64,000 nt of DNA from Azonexus sp. (GTDB taxonomy: Bacteria > Pseudomonadota > Gammaproteobacteria > Burkholderiales > Rhodocyclaceae). Of this stretch, positions 1 through 8,460 are shown one piece after another. The stretch spans positions 94,563 through 158,562 of the forward strand of contig JAUYSK010000003.1 of NCBI GenBank assembly GCA_030696345.1. Direction: 5' to 3'. The notes below the pieces were generated by a model. That model was not told where the DNA came from. It did not search any database and saw only the letters and a program-made list of their open reading frames with translations. Position numbers and translations under genes: made by a program. How positions within the stretch are numbered: position 1 is the first letter of the stretch; every line of letters begins with the position of its first letter.

Positions 1-453
1 GCCAATATTTCGCTCGGCTTCATGCTCGGCCTGGTGCCGGCCTTTGCTGCCTTTTTCGGCCTGGGGCTGGACGTGCGCCACGTCACGCTGGCCGCGGGAC
101 AGGCAGCGGCCGCCGCCGCGTCGATCGGCCCGGGCATTCTGACCGAACCCGCCTTCTGGTGGGCCGTGGCCAGCATCGCGCTGGTCGGCCCGATCAACCT
201 GGCCGTGAGTTTCTACCTGGCGTTTCGCCTGGCGCTGCGTGCCCAAAGCATCAGCGAAGTCAACCGCCAACGCATCCGTGCGGCCCTCTGGCGGCGCATA
301 CGCAGCGCATCACTGAGCTTCTTGCTGCCCCCGCGCCGACCGCGCAACGACGCCCGCCAGGACGACGTTGACAGGGAAAAAACCGAAGGTGCGCCACCCG
401 TCGACGCGCCCGACAGCGTGCCGCCGCCCGCAGCCCCCCCGCAGCATGGGTGA
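1..453 (+). CDS. Gcr-type site-specific recombinase, C-terminal fragment
   Basis: The reading frame is open from the first base of the window and ends at 453, so only about 150 C-terminal codons are present. The segment has alternating hydrophobic helices (NISLGFMLG..., then residues around WWAVASIALVGPINLAVSFYLAF), then an Arg-rich stretch and a Pro/Ala-rich tail. This matches the C-terminus of the large membrane-associated 'site-specific recombinase' (Gcr) family common in Burkholderiales; the name is historical and recombinase activity is not well supported. Its stop overlaps the thiL start by 8 nt, so the two are probably co-transcribed. The assignment is from memory of the family. Confidence 0.7.
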   Translation, partial: ANISLGFMLGLVPAFAAFFGLGLDVRHVTLAAGQAAAAAASIGPGILTEPAFWWAVASIALVGPINLAVSFYLAFRLALRAQSISEVNRQRIRAALWRRIRSASLSFLLPPRRPRNDARQDDVDREKTEGAPPVDAPDSVPPPAAPPQHG

Positions 454-1420
454 GTTCGAACTCATTCAGCGCCACTTTCAGCGCAGCAACCAGACTCCAC
501 CCGGACAAGTGGTGCTGGGCATTGGCGACGACTGCGCCTTGCTGCAGCCCTCCCCCGGCCACCAGCTCGCCATCTCTTGCGACATGCTGGTTGAAGGTCG
601 CCATTTTTTTGCCGACGCAGACCCCGCCGCGCTCGGCCACAAAGCGCTGGCCGTCAACCTGAGCGATCTCGCCGCCATGGGGGCTCGCCCGCTGGGTTTC
701 ACCCTGGCACTGGCCTTGCCCAGCGCCCAGGACGCCTGGCTCAGCGGCTTTGCCCAGGGCCTGTTTGCACTGGCCGACCTGCACGCCTGCCCACTGGTGG
801 GTGGCGACACCACGCGCGGACCGCTCAACCTCTGCATCACCGTGTTCGGCGAACTGCTGCCGGGCCAGGCCTTGCGTCGCAGCGCGGCGCAGCCGGGTGA
901 CGACCTGTACCTGAGCGGTCGCACTGGCGAAGCCCGGCTGGCACTGGCGTTGCTGCAAGGCACCGACTGGGCGCTGCAACACACCGCGCCAGGTGCCCTG
1001 CACCGGCTGCGCGGCCGGCTGGAACGCCCGCAGCCACGCATGGCACTGGGCCGGGCGCTGGCCAGCGTGGCCCATGCCGCGCTGGACGTGAGCGACGGCC
1101 TGGCCGGCGACCTGGGCCACATCTTGCAAGCCAGTGGGGTGGGCGCCGATATTCACCAGGAGCTGCTGCCCGTGGCCCCCGACCTGCAAGCCCTGCCCGA
1201 AGCGCTGCTGCTGGACTGCCTGCTCAACGGCGGCGACGACTACGAACTGCTGTTCACCGCTGCGCCGTCCGACCGCGCCGCCATTGAAGCCGCAGCCCAG
1301 AGGAGCCAGACGCCGGTGCACCGCATCGGGCAGATCAGCACCACGCCCGGCTTGCGGCTGCACAAGGCGACGGGCCAACCGGTGATGCTGACACCCCGCG
1401 GCTTTGACCACTTTGCCTGA
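446..1420 (+). CDS. thiL: Thiamine-monophosphate kinase
   Basis: A 324-aa protein that phosphorylates thiamine monophosphate to thiamine diphosphate with ATP, the last step of cofactor synthesis in the cytosol. It opens with MGEFELIQRHF and shows the family landmarks GIGDDCALL (metal/nucleotide site, about residue 30), DMLVEGRHFF, the GGDTTRG motif and a late NGGDDYELLF motif. I chose the ATG at 446 because family members start at MGEFEL; upstream in-frame residues are low-complexity. The start lies within the end of the recombinase gene, suggesting translational coupling. pgpA and pncC follow in the same direction. Confidence 0.95.
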   Translation: MGEFELIQRHFQRSNQTPPGQVVLGIGDDCALLQPSPGHQLAISCDMLVEGRHFFADADPAALGHKALAVNLSDLAAMGARPLGFTLALALPSAQDAWLSGFAQGLFALADLHACPLVGGDTTRGPLNLCITVFGELLPGQALRRSAAQPGDDLYLSGRTGEARLALALLQGTDWALQHTAPGALHRLRGRLERPQPRMALGRALASVAHAALDVSDGLAGDLGHILQASGVGADIHQELLPVAPDLQALPEALLLDCLLNGGDDYELLFTAAPSDRAAIEAAAQRSQTPVHRIGQISTTPGLRLHKATGQPVMLTPRGFDHFA

Positions 1421-1492
1421 GGTGTCGGTGTTCGGCTTGCACCAGATCTGCGCGCCCGGTTCGGTCCTGGTCACATCGCCATAATCCTCTTC

Positions 1493-2020
1493 ATGCTCCA
1501 ACCCGTCCCCCCCACCGGCACGCCGTCCATGGTCCGACCCACCTGGGCCTTCCTGCTGGCCCATCCCGCGCACTTCATCGCCATGGGCGGGGGATCGGGG
1601 CTGTCCCGCTTCGCACCCGGCACGGTGGGCACCCTTTGGGCCTGGGCCGCGTTTGTGTTGCTGCAACCCGTCATGTCCGACGTCGCCTGGGCCGTCCTGA
1701 TCGGCGTGGGCGCGCTGGCGGGCTGGTGGGCCTGCACGGTCACGGCGCAGCACCTGCGCATCGCCGATTCGGGCCACATCGTTTGGGACGAAGTGGTGGC
1801 TTTCTGGCTGGTGCTGTGGCTGGTGTCACCCGCCGGTTTCTGGGGGCAGCTGGTGGCGTTCGCGTTGTTTCGTTTTTTCGACGCGGTGAAGTTCGGCCCC
1901 ATGGCCTGGGCCGACCAGGCCTTCAAAGGCTTCGGCCCACGCGGGGGCTTCGGCATCCTGCTGGATGACTTTGCTGCCGCGTTCTGCACCTTGCTCGTGA
2001 TCGCGATCTGGAGGTATTGA
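1493..2020 (+). CDS. pgpA: Phosphatidylglycerophosphatase A
   Basis: A 175-aa inner-membrane protein that dephosphorylates phosphatidylglycerol phosphate to phosphatidylglycerol. Visible features are the family N-terminus (LLAHPAHFIAMGGGSGLSRFAPGT), GTVGTL, several hydrophobic helices, the acidic DEVVAFWLVL motif and the C-terminal FRFFDAVKFGP and DDFAAAF segments. The start at 1493 follows the 72-nt gap after thiL; an internal ATG at 1529 (MVRPTWAFLL) is an alternative that would fit family lengths equally well. Its stop is two bases before the pncC start. Confidence 0.93.
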   Translation: MLQPVPPTGTPSMVRPTWAFLLAHPAHFIAMGGGSGLSRFAPGTVGTLWAWAAFVLLQPVMSDVAWAVLIGVGALAGWWACTVTAQHLRIADSGHIVWDEVVAFWLVLWLVSPAGFWGQLVAFALFRFFDAVKFGPMAWADQAFKGFGPRGGFGILLDDFAAAFCTLLVIAIWRY

Positions 2021-2021
2021 G

Positions 2022-2507
2022 ATGCCCACCATCCCCGAACTGGTCGAACAACTCGCCACCGCACTCAAAGCCCGAGGCCAGTTCATGGCCGCCGCCGAGA
2101 GCTGCACCGGCGGGCTCATCTCCGGTGCCTGCACCGACCTCAGCGGTTCCAGCGACTGGTTCGAGCGCGGTTTTGTCACCTATTCCAACGCCGCCAAGTG
2201 CGAGATGCTGGGTGTACCGGCCGCGGTGATCGAGGCCCACGGCGCGGTGAGCGAGCCAGTGGCCCGCGCCATGGCCGCAGGTGCGGTGGTCAACGCCCAT
2301 GCCCACTGGTCGGTGGCCGTGACCGGTATCGCCGGCCCCACCGGCGGCGGCGCCGGGAAGCCGGTGGGCACGGTGTGGTTTGGCTGGGCCACGCCCATGG
2401 GCGTGTTCACCGAACGTCAGCACTTCGATGGCGACCGCGCCGCCGTGCGCCAAGCCACCGTGGCACACGCACTGGCCGGTTTGCTACAGCGGCTGACGAA
2501 CGTCTGA
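2022..2507 (+). CDS. pncC: Nicotinamide-nucleotide amidohydrolase (CinA C-terminal domain protein)
   Basis: A 161-aa stand-alone CinA C-terminal domain. The family deamidates nicotinamide mononucleotide to nicotinate mononucleotide in pyridine-nucleotide salvage. The sequence shows AAESCTGGLISG near residue 25 with the catalytic Ser-Cys-Thr region, a central YSNAAKCEMLGV block and the AVTGIAGPTGGG motif near residue 100. A good GGAGG ribosome site at 2010-2014 lies 7 nt before the ATG, and the pgpA stop overlaps this leader, so translation is probably coupled to pgpA. Confidence 0.93.
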   Translation: MPTIPELVEQLATALKARGQFMAAAESCTGGLISGACTDLSGSSDWFERGFVTYSNAAKCEMLGVPAAVIEAHGAVSEPVARAMAAGAVVNAHAHWSVAVTGIAGPTGGGAGKPVGTVWFGWATPMGVFTERQHFDGDRAAVRQATVAHALAGLLQRLTNV

Positions 2508-2544
2508 ACCAGCGCCAGGCATTCGCCAACCCACGGCATCCATC

Positions 2545-3690
2545 ATGGCCGCGCCTCTCAAGCACCTCATCAACGCAACCACCGTGACCCATGCGGGCCA
2601 GCACCTGCGGCGTGTCTGGCCTGCCTTTGACCACCTCCAGTTTGAGCAGCGGGCCAGCCACGGACTGGAAACACGGGCATTCAAGGCCCGCGCCATGCAG
2701 CTGGCAGACGCACTGCAGGCCACCCTGCCCGACAACTTCTGCGCCGCCTGCGACGTGATTGAGAACAGCCTGGGGCCGCCGCTCGCGCTGGATGCACAAG
2801 GTGAACCGGTGGCCCTGGTGGCTGGTCCACGTGGGGAGGGCCTGACCGGCTGGGTGGTCTGGTCCCTCGGGGAATATGTGGCGCGGCGTGGCATGAACCA
2901 CGTGCCGCGCGCCCTGGCCTGCCTGCACGCACTCACCCAGCGCTTGACCGCCGAATTCGCGATCCGCCCGTTCCTGCAGCAGCACCCCGAGGCGTCGATC
3001 GCTGTGTTGCACCACTGGGTGAACGACCCAAGTGCCCATGTGCGCCGACTGGTGAGCGAGGGCTCACGTCCACGCCTGCCCTGGGGCCTGCGGCTGCAGG
3101 CGCTGGTGGCAGACCCGGCGCCCACCCTGCCGCTGTTGCGCGCACTGCAAGACGACCCCAGCGCCTATGTGCGCCGCAGCGTGGCCAACCACCTGAACGA
3201 CATCGCCAAGGACCACCCGGATCTGGTGGCCGAATGGATCCGTGAGCATCGGCGCGAGGCCAGCGCCGAGCGCAGTGCCCTGCTGCGCCACGCCAGCCGG
3301 GGCCTGATCAAACAAGGTCATGCTCCCGCCCTGGAAGCCTGGGGATTCGGGCGGGGCTTGCAGGGAGAGGCCTCGCTGAGCCTGTCCACCGACCACGTCA
3401 CCGTGGGGGAAGATGTGGGCCTGCACGTGACGCTACGGTCCACCGCGCAGCAGCTCCAGCCCCTGGTGGTGGACTACGCGGTGCACCATGTCCGCGCCAA
3501 CGGCAGCACCAGCCCCAAGGTCTTCAAAGGCTGGCAACTGACGCTGGCGCCCCAGGAAACACGCACACTGGACAAGCGCCACAGCCTGCGCCCGGTCACC
3601 ACGCGGCCTTTGTACCCCGGCCGACACCGGGTGGACCTGCGCATCAACGGACAGACCTGCGCCAGCGCCGACTTTGAGCTGCTGCCCTGA
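2545..3690 (+). CDS. DNA alkylation repair protein, AlkC-like HEAT-repeat family
   Basis: A 381-aa cytosolic protein. It has an N-terminal helical part (KHLINATTV...; FDHLQFEQRASHGLETRAFKARAMQLADAL), helical HEAT-like repeats across about residues 90-260 with two copies of the signature DDPSAYVRRSVANHLNDIAKDHP / NDPSAHVRRLVSEGSRP, and a beta-rich C-terminal extension. This is the layout of AlkC, whose C-terminal Ig-like domain helps excise 3-methyl bases. It starts 37 nt after pncC on the same strand. Function is inferred from family; catalytic residues were not aligned. Confidence 0.8.
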   Translation: MAAPLKHLINATTVTHAGQHLRRVWPAFDHLQFEQRASHGLETRAFKARAMQLADALQATLPDNFCAACDVIENSLGPPLALDAQGEPVALVAGPRGEGLTGWVVWSLGEYVARRGMNHVPRALACLHALTQRLTAEFAIRPFLQQHPEASIAVLHHWVNDPSAHVRRLVSEGSRPRLPWGLRLQALVADPAPTLPLLRALQDDPSAYVRRSVANHLNDIAKDHPDLVAEWIREHRREASAERSALLRHASRGLIKQGHAPALEAWGFGRGLQGEASLSLSTDHVTVGEDVGLHVTLRSTAQQLQPLVVDYAVHHVRANGSTSPKVFKGWQLTLAPQETRTLDKRHSLRPVTTRPLYPGRHRVDLRINGQTCASADFELLP

Positions 3691-3881
3691 GACACCGACC
3701 CGGTGCCACCGCGGCTGGCCGCCACGTCCTCGTCCCAGCGCTTCCCCCTGCAAGGCATCCCCAGGCAGCCCAGATCCTGGTTTGACCTGGAAACGGCAGT
3801 TGGACAGGCCCGAGTGGGCTGTCAGGGGGTGCGCTGGCAAGGCGTAACCCGCGCAGCGGCGCAGGGTGGGGGCGCGTCAGC
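3691..3881. other. Convergent intergenic gap
   Basis: About 190 bases between the convergent ends of the AlkC-like and YecA-family genes. No strong hairpin with a T-run and no small gene could be recognised in it. Confidence 0.4.
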
Positions 3882-4697
3882 TCAAGCGCCGTGGCACTTT
3901 TTGTACTTTTTACCGCTGCCGCAGGGACACAGATCGTTGCGGCCGGGGGTCGCTGCCTTGCGCACCGACTCCACCCGGGGACCCAGGCTCTGCCAGAGCT
4001 GGCGCAGGTCGTACACCGCCCAGATGGCGGCGCCGAAGTCGTTCAGACGCGTGTCGCTCACACTGGGAGGGCCATCGTCGCTGTGCATGCAGACCGTGGG
4101 CTCGTCCGTGTCGTCTTCGGTCAGCGCGACAATCGCGTCCAGCGCGTCGTTGAGCATGGCCGCAGCCTCCTTGTCGCGCGGTGCCGCCCATTCCTCGGCC
4201 CAGTTTTCCACCACGAACATGAACCCCAAAGCCCACACCTGACCAAACGCGGGCAGCTCCTGGTCTCCAATCTCGGCCCTCGCCTCTTCGGGCAGACCGG
4301 CCACCGCGCCGCGCACATCCATCACCTCGGGGTGGTAGCTGCGCTCGTCTTCCAGGGTTTGAACATCGCTGTTGAGCGCCGCCGCCACCTCGTTCCAGCG
4401 CCGGGTCCACAGCGTCATGAACTGCGCCAGTTGCGCCTCGTCGGCAAAAAAGGTGTCTTCTTCGTCGCTGCCGGCCACGCCGGGCGTGCTGTCGCCCGTA
4501 CCAAGCAAGACCGGGAAAAATTCGCTGGGCAGGACCAGGCGGCGTGTGCACAGCAGCGCCGCAATGGCGCCCTCGCAAAATTCCCACTGCGGCACGTCTT
4601 CGCCGCGCGTGCGCAGGTCGTCCAGAATGGCGTCGAGCGCATCAAAATCGTCGGGGTCCATCGGCTCGGTGGACAGGCTCAGGGGTTCGGTTGTCAT
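3882..4697 (-). CDS. YecA/UPF0149 family protein with C-terminal SEC-C zinc motif
   Basis: A 271-aa soluble, acidic protein. The UPF0149 region covers roughly residues 10-190 (DDFDALDAILDDL..., WEFCEGAIAALLCTRR, WALGFMFVVENW), and the protein ends with the metal-binding SEC-C motif NDLCPCGSGKKYKKCHG. SEC-C proteins often contact ribosomes or the Sec system; E. coli YecA is a ribosome/SecA-associated homologue, so a proteostasis role is possible but not shown here. I took the ATG at 4697 (MTTEPLSL); a TTG three codons earlier is possible. Divergent from the ClC gene. Confidence 0.85.
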   Translation of the reverse strand: MTTEPLSLSTEPMDPDDFDALDAILDDLRTRGEDVPQWEFCEGAIAALLCTRRLVLPSEFFPVLLGTGDSTPGVAGSDEEDTFFADEAQLAQFMTLWTRRWNEVAAALNSDVQTLEDERSYHPEVMDVRGAVAGLPEEARAEIGDQELPAFGQVWALGFMFVVENWAEEWAAPRDKEAAAMLNDALDAIVALTEDDTDEPTVCMHSDDGPPSVSDTRLNDFGAAIWAVYDLRQLWQSLGPRVESVRKAATPGRNDLCPCGSGKKYKKCHGA

Positions 4698-4837
4698 GGC
4701 GGGCAAAGCGTCGGGGTTTTGGGAATTCGGCCAGTGTAGCCTTGCTGAGTCCCCGCAAGACGCCCCAGCAAAGACCCCAAGGCGCTCTGCGCCTGGTGAC
4801 AGCGCGCCGGCAAGGACGGCGTCTACACTGTGCAGCC

Positions 4838-6166
4838 ATGAAAGGCGAACCAGACTTCCTGCACAACCTGCGCAGCGAAATGGGCGACGGGCGGCAGTGG
4901 CTGGACCGGGTGGTGGTGATTGTCTACGCGGTGCTGGCCGGCTTGGCGGTGGTGGGCTTCACCCTGCTGGCGGACGCGGCGTTTGGTCTGTACCAGAGCC
5001 TGCGCAGCGCCGCCTGGTGGGCGCCCCTGCTGTGGACACCGCTGCTCACCGCGGCCGTGGTCTGGGCCATTCGGCGCTGGGCGCCCGGAGCGGCGGGCTC
5101 GGGCGTGCCGCAGTTGCTGACGGCTTTGGCCCCCGAAACGCCGGTGGGTGAGCGCTCGCGCTTCATTTCCCTCAAGCTCAGCATCGCCAAGATTCTGGCT
5201 GTGTCGGGCGGGCTGCTGGCGGGTTTGTCCATCGGGCGGCAAGGGCCTTCGGTGCAGGTCGCGGCTGGGGTGATGCTGCATGCCCGACGCTGGCTGTCGC
5301 CCCGCTCCGACATCAGCGACCGCGAACTGATGGTGGCGGGCGGCGCGGCGGGCATTGCCGCGGCATTCAACACCCCGCTGGGCGGCATTGTGTTTGCCAT
5401 TGAAGAGCTGTCGCGCCGGCTGCAAGAACGCAGCAGCGGCCTGATGCTGGCGGCCATTGTGGTGGCCGGTCTGGTGGCGGTGTCGGCGTTTGGCAACCTG
5501 TCGTATTTCGGCCGGGTGCGGGCGGAATCGGTGTCGTGGTGGAACCTGCTGGCGCCCGGCACCCTGGTGGCCCTGGGTTGCGGGCTGCTGGGGGGCTTGT
5601 TGTCGCGACTGATGCTGGCCTCGTTCACCGGCCTGCCCGACCGCTTTTGTGCCTACCGCCGCAAGCGCCCGGTCACCTTTTCGGCCCTGTGCGGCTTCGC
5701 GGTGGCCGTGATCGCGGTGGTGAGCGACGGCGCTGCCGTGGGCGTGGGCCACCAGCACACGCACACCCTGCTGGACCAGGCGGCCGCAGGTGCCGCTGCC
5801 CAGACCCACCAGCCCCTGCTGTTCACCGGATTGAAGTTCATCGCCTCGTGGCTGTCGGCCTGGGCCGGTGTGCCGGGTGGCATATTCGGCCCCAGTCTGT
5901 CCATCGGTGCCGGCCTGGGCGCTGACGTGGCCTGGCTGCTGGACTCGCCGCATGGCGCAGCCCTGATTGCGCTGGGCATGTGCGGCTTTCTGGCGGCGGT
6001 GACACAAACGCCCATCACCGCCATGATCATCGTGATGGAAATGACCGACGGTCACAGCATGGTGCTGAGCCTGATGGCCTGCGCGCTGGTGGCCAGCCTG
6101 CTCTCGCGCATGATCAGCCGCCCGCTGTACAGCACCATGTCGGCCCTCATGATGCGCCGGTGGTGA
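4838..6166 (+). CDS. ClC-family chloride channel/antiporter protein with Gln at the gating-glutamate position
   Basis: A 442-aa membrane protein with about ten hydrophobic segments. It carries the ClC selectivity motifs GSGVPQ (near residue 90), GRQGPSVQ (133-140), AIEELSRR (the internal proton-glutamate region), GVPGGIFGPSL and the C-terminal PLYST tyrosine. Canonical ClC exchangers have GREGP; here codon CAA at 5240-5242 puts Gln at residue 135. In E. coli ClC-ec1 the equivalent E148Q change uncouples proton transport, so this may be a passive anion pathway. There is no C-terminal CBS pair. The start ATG at 4838 gives MKGEPDFL; an earlier in-frame start would add sequence antisense to the YecA gene. 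Confidence 0.9.
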   Translation: MKGEPDFLHNLRSEMGDGRQWLDRVVVIVYAVLAGLAVVGFTLLADAAFGLYQSLRSAAWWAPLLWTPLLTAAVVWAIRRWAPGAAGSGVPQLLTALAPETPVGERSRFISLKLSIAKILAVSGGLLAGLSIGRQGPSVQVAAGVMLHARRWLSPRSDISDRELMVAGGAAGIAAAFNTPLGGIVFAIEELSRRLQERSSGLMLAAIVVAGLVAVSAFGNLSYFGRVRAESVSWWNLLAPGTLVALGCGLLGGLLSRLMLASFTGLPDRFCAYRRKRPVTFSALCGFAVAVIAVVSDGAAVGVGHQHTHTLLDQAAAGAAAQTHQPLLFTGLKFIASWLSAWAGVPGGIFGPSLSIGAGLGADVAWLLDSPHGAALIALGMCGFLAAVTQTPITAMIIVMEMTDGHSMVLSLMACALVASLLSRMISRPLYSTMSALMMRRW

Positions 6167-6225
6167 GCAGGACGGCCCCACGGCGCTGCTGCGCAGCCTC
6201 CTCCCGCAGGAGCGCCGCACCTGGT

Positions 6226-6253
6226 GGCCCGGCCAAGCCGGTTTCACGGGTGC
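6226..6253 (+). repeat. Dispersed intergenic repeat, copy A
   Basis: A 28-nt element beginning GGCCCGGCCAAGCCGG, downstream of the ClC gene. It matches the complement of 22189-22216 at 25 of 28 positions, so the two copies are inverted relative to each other. Both lie in gaps just after a gene 3' end. Confidence 0.55.
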
Positions 6254-6358
6254 TCCAGGAGCCTGTCGGAAGTGGAAATCGCCGGCCCCAGGTCCGACAG
6301 GCGCCCGGGTGAAGGCCGGGCGCGCCGGTGGGCGCGGTGCGTTTCCGTGGGTTCCGAA

Positions 6359-7573
6359 TCAGTGGCGCGTTGGACCGGCCAAGACAGGCACCCGCATGGG
6401 CCAGGCCAGCACCAGCCACACCAGCATGGCCACGCCGCACACCGCGAACAGGCCGGTCGCGCCATGTGCACTGGCCAGCCAGCCGCCCACCGCACCACCC
6501 ACAAAGAAGCCCACCGACTGCAGCGTGTTGTAAACGCCCAGCGCCGCACCGCGTGCGTGCACCGGTGCCAGGCGGGAGGCCAGGCTGGGCTGGCTGGCCT
6601 CCAGGGTGTTGAAGCCCATGAAAAACACAAACATCAGCAGGCCCAGCGTCCACAGGCCGGGTGCGGCACCGTCGCCGCCACTGCGCGAGGCCGCCCACCA
6701 AAGCCCCAGTTGCACCAGCGCAATCAGGCCAATGGCGCTCAGAAACACGCCACGCAATTTGCCGCGCCGCTCCATGGGAAACAGCACGCCGCCCATGACC
6801 ACCAGCGAAGCCACCACGGCCGGCAGGTACACCTGCCAGTGGTCCACCTTGGCCAGCCCGGCCTGCACCAGCAGCGCGGGCACCGCCATCCACATGGCGA
6901 GCTGCACGGCATGCAGCACAAACACGCCCAGGTTCAGCCGCAGCAAACCGGGGTGGCGCAGCGCTTCGCCCAGGCCACGGCGCACCTGGCGCATGTCGGA
7001 CGGCTTGTGCACCACCGGCTCGGGCGGTGCCACCCAGATCACCACCGCGATGCCGGCCAGCGCCAGCGCACCCGTGAGCGCGAAAATGCCGGCCAACCCG
7101 ATGGCAGCGGCCAGCAGGGGCGCCAACACCAGCGAGAGCGCGAACATCAGTGCAATGCTGGCGCCCACCAGGGCCATGGCTTTGGTACGCACGCCGTCGC
7201 GCGTCACGTCGGCCAAAAACGCGGTGACGGCGGCCGAAATGGCGCCAGCGCCTTGCACGGCACGCCCGATCGTCAACCAGGTGAGGTCGGGCGCCCAGGC
7301 CGCAATGCCGCTGCCCAGGGCAAACAGCAACAGGCCAGCCACGATGGTGGGCTTGCGGCCATAGCGGTCAGACGCGAGACCAAACGGGATCTGCAAAAAT
7401 GCCTGCGTGAGGCCGTACATGCCCATGGCCAGGCCCACGCGGGCGGCGTCGTCGCCACCGGGCAGGCGCGCCGCTTCCAGCGCAAACACCGGCAACACCA
7501 GAAACAGCCCCAGCATGCGCAACGCAAAAATGGCGGCCAGCGAAGCGCTGGCCCGCCGCTCGGTCCCCGTCAT
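6359..7573 (-). CDS. MFS transporter (YajR-like drug/solute efflux protein)
   Basis: A 404-aa inner-membrane protein with about 12 hydrophobic segments. Visible MFS signatures are the opening helix FALRMLGLFLVLPVFALEAAR, the loop 2-3 motif GLASDRYGRKP (about residue 70) and GRAVQGAGAISAA in helix 4. This resembles the YajR/multidrug subgroup of proton-driven exporters. There is no C-terminal YAM domain. The ATG at 7573 (MTGTERRAS) matches relatives; another in-frame ATG at 7681 would add 36 unlike residues. The substrate is unknown. Confidence 0.85.
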   Translation of the reverse strand: MTGTERRASASLAAIFALRMLGLFLVLPVFALEAARLPGGDDAARVGLAMGMYGLTQAFLQIPFGLASDRYGRKPTIVAGLLLFALGSGIAAWAPDLTWLTIGRAVQGAGAISAAVTAFLADVTRDGVRTKAMALVGASIALMFALSLVLAPLLAAAIGLAGIFALTGALALAGIAVVIWVAPPEPVVHKPSDMRQVRRGLGEALRHPGLLRLNLGVFVLHAVQLAMWMAVPALLVQAGLAKVDHWQVYLPAVVASLVVMGGVLFPMERRGKLRGVFLSAIGLIALVQLGLWWAASRSGGDGAAPGLWTLGLLMFVFFMGFNTLEASQPSLASRLAPVHARGAALGVYNTLQSVGFFVGGAVGGWLASAHGATGLFAVCGVAMLVWLVLAWPMRVPVLAGPTRH

Positions 7574-7696
7574 GCGGGTGGCTGCGACATCGGTCGTGGC
7601 GGGGTTTGCAGGCGAAGGGGCGGCAGGCGAGAGCGACACAGTGTGGAAACCAGCAACACGCAGGCGGTCAGCCTGCGCCATACCGGGGAATGTTGG

Positions 7697-7715
7697 GCAC
7701 AAATACATATTGTGC
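7697..7715. promoter_or_regulatory. Candidate operator palindrome upstream of MFS gene
   Basis: Arms GCACAA and TTGTGC separated by 7 AT-rich bases, about 125 nt upstream of the chosen MFS start and just upstream of the alternative ATG at 7681. The AT-rich spacer could also contain the -10 box. No adjacent regulator gene suggests which protein would bind. Confidence 0.3.
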
Positions 7716-7861
7716 GCCAAGGCGTCTGCGGCCCCGCAGGGCCAAGCGCTCAAGACATGGCTCCCGCGCGTGCATCCCGGCCAGGGCTTGCCCCGAACCA
7801 CCCGGCCCCGTACACTCCCGCCATGCATTCCCAGCCAAACACATGTGATGGCTTCCTGACC

Positions 7862-7881
7862 GCTCTGGCTGATGCCAGAGC
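7862..7881. other. Hairpin GCTCTGGC-tgat-GCCAGAGC
   Basis: Perfect 8-bp inverted repeat with a 4-nt loop inside the leader region of the rnk-like gene. There is no T-run on either side, so it is not a standard terminator; it may be an RNA structure in a long 5' leader. Confidence 0.35.
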
Positions 7882-8058
7882 AAACCACGTCGGGAAGGGC
7901 GCAGCCATGCGCCCGCACTGGTTGCACAAGCCGGTCGCACATTCCTAAGCCCGGCGATACACCTCTCACCCTTCTGCGCAAACCTCCATCGCCGGGCCTC
8001 AGTCCAGCGCCTTTGCGGCCGCTCCTTTGGTGCACGGCTGCGTTTGATGGAGTGCTTT

Positions 8059-8460
8059 ATGCCGACAGTCAAGAGTGGGGGGCGCACGCTCACCCAATTG
8101 GATTTCACACGTCTGTGCAAGCTCAACGGCGGTCTGCTGCCCGATGTCCTGGACGACCACCTGCCGGTCGCTGACCTGGTGAACTCGCGCGAGGTACCCG
8201 GTGATGTGATCACCATGTACTCGCAAGTGGAGATTTGCATGCAGGAAACCGGCCTGCGCCTCCGGCTCACGCCGGTATACCCCACCGACGCCGAACCGGT
8301 GTCGGGTTTTGTTTCGGTGCTGTCGCCGGTAGGGGCCAGCCTGCTGGGGCTTAGCGTGGGCGACACCGCAACCTGGTGCACACCGAACGGTGACGCCTGC
8401 GCGGCAGAGGTGGTCAGCATCCTGTTTCAGCCGGAGGCCAGCGGTGACTTCACAACCTGA
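8059..8460 (+). CDS. rnk: Rnk-like regulator of nucleoside diphosphate kinase (GreA/GreB C-terminal fold)
   Basis: A 133-aa cytosolic protein. It has a short N-terminal helix (LTQLDFTRLCKLNG), the central VPGDVITMYSQVEICM strand region and the GreA/B-like C-terminal domain VSVLSPVGASLLGLSVGDTATW, ending FQPEASGDF as in Rnk proteins. Rnk proteins bind RNA polymerase without the Gre coiled coil and affect NTP pools. The ATG at 8059 is preferred because GGAG at 8049-8052 is 6 nt upstream; the ATG at 8047 has no such site. It overlaps the downstream Usp gene by 17 nt, starting a coupled three-gene set. Confidence 0.85.
   Translation: MPTVKSGGRTLTQLDFTRLCKLNGGLLPDVLDDHLPVADLVNSREVPGDVITMYSQVEICMQETGLRLRLTPVYPTDAEPVSGFVSVLSPVGASLLGLSVGDTATWCTPNGDACAAEVVSILFQPEASGDFTT

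Larger units (their letters stand above)
7574..8058. other. Divergent intergenic region between MFS and rnk-like genes
   Basis: About 485 bases without a supported gene. It holds two palindromes: an inverted repeat with GCACAA/TTGTGC arms at 7697-7715 and a hairpin with 8-bp arms GCTCTGGC/GCCAGAGC and a 4-nt loop at 7862-7881. Promoters for both flanking genes should lie here, but no box was clear enough to mark. Confidence 0.5.
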
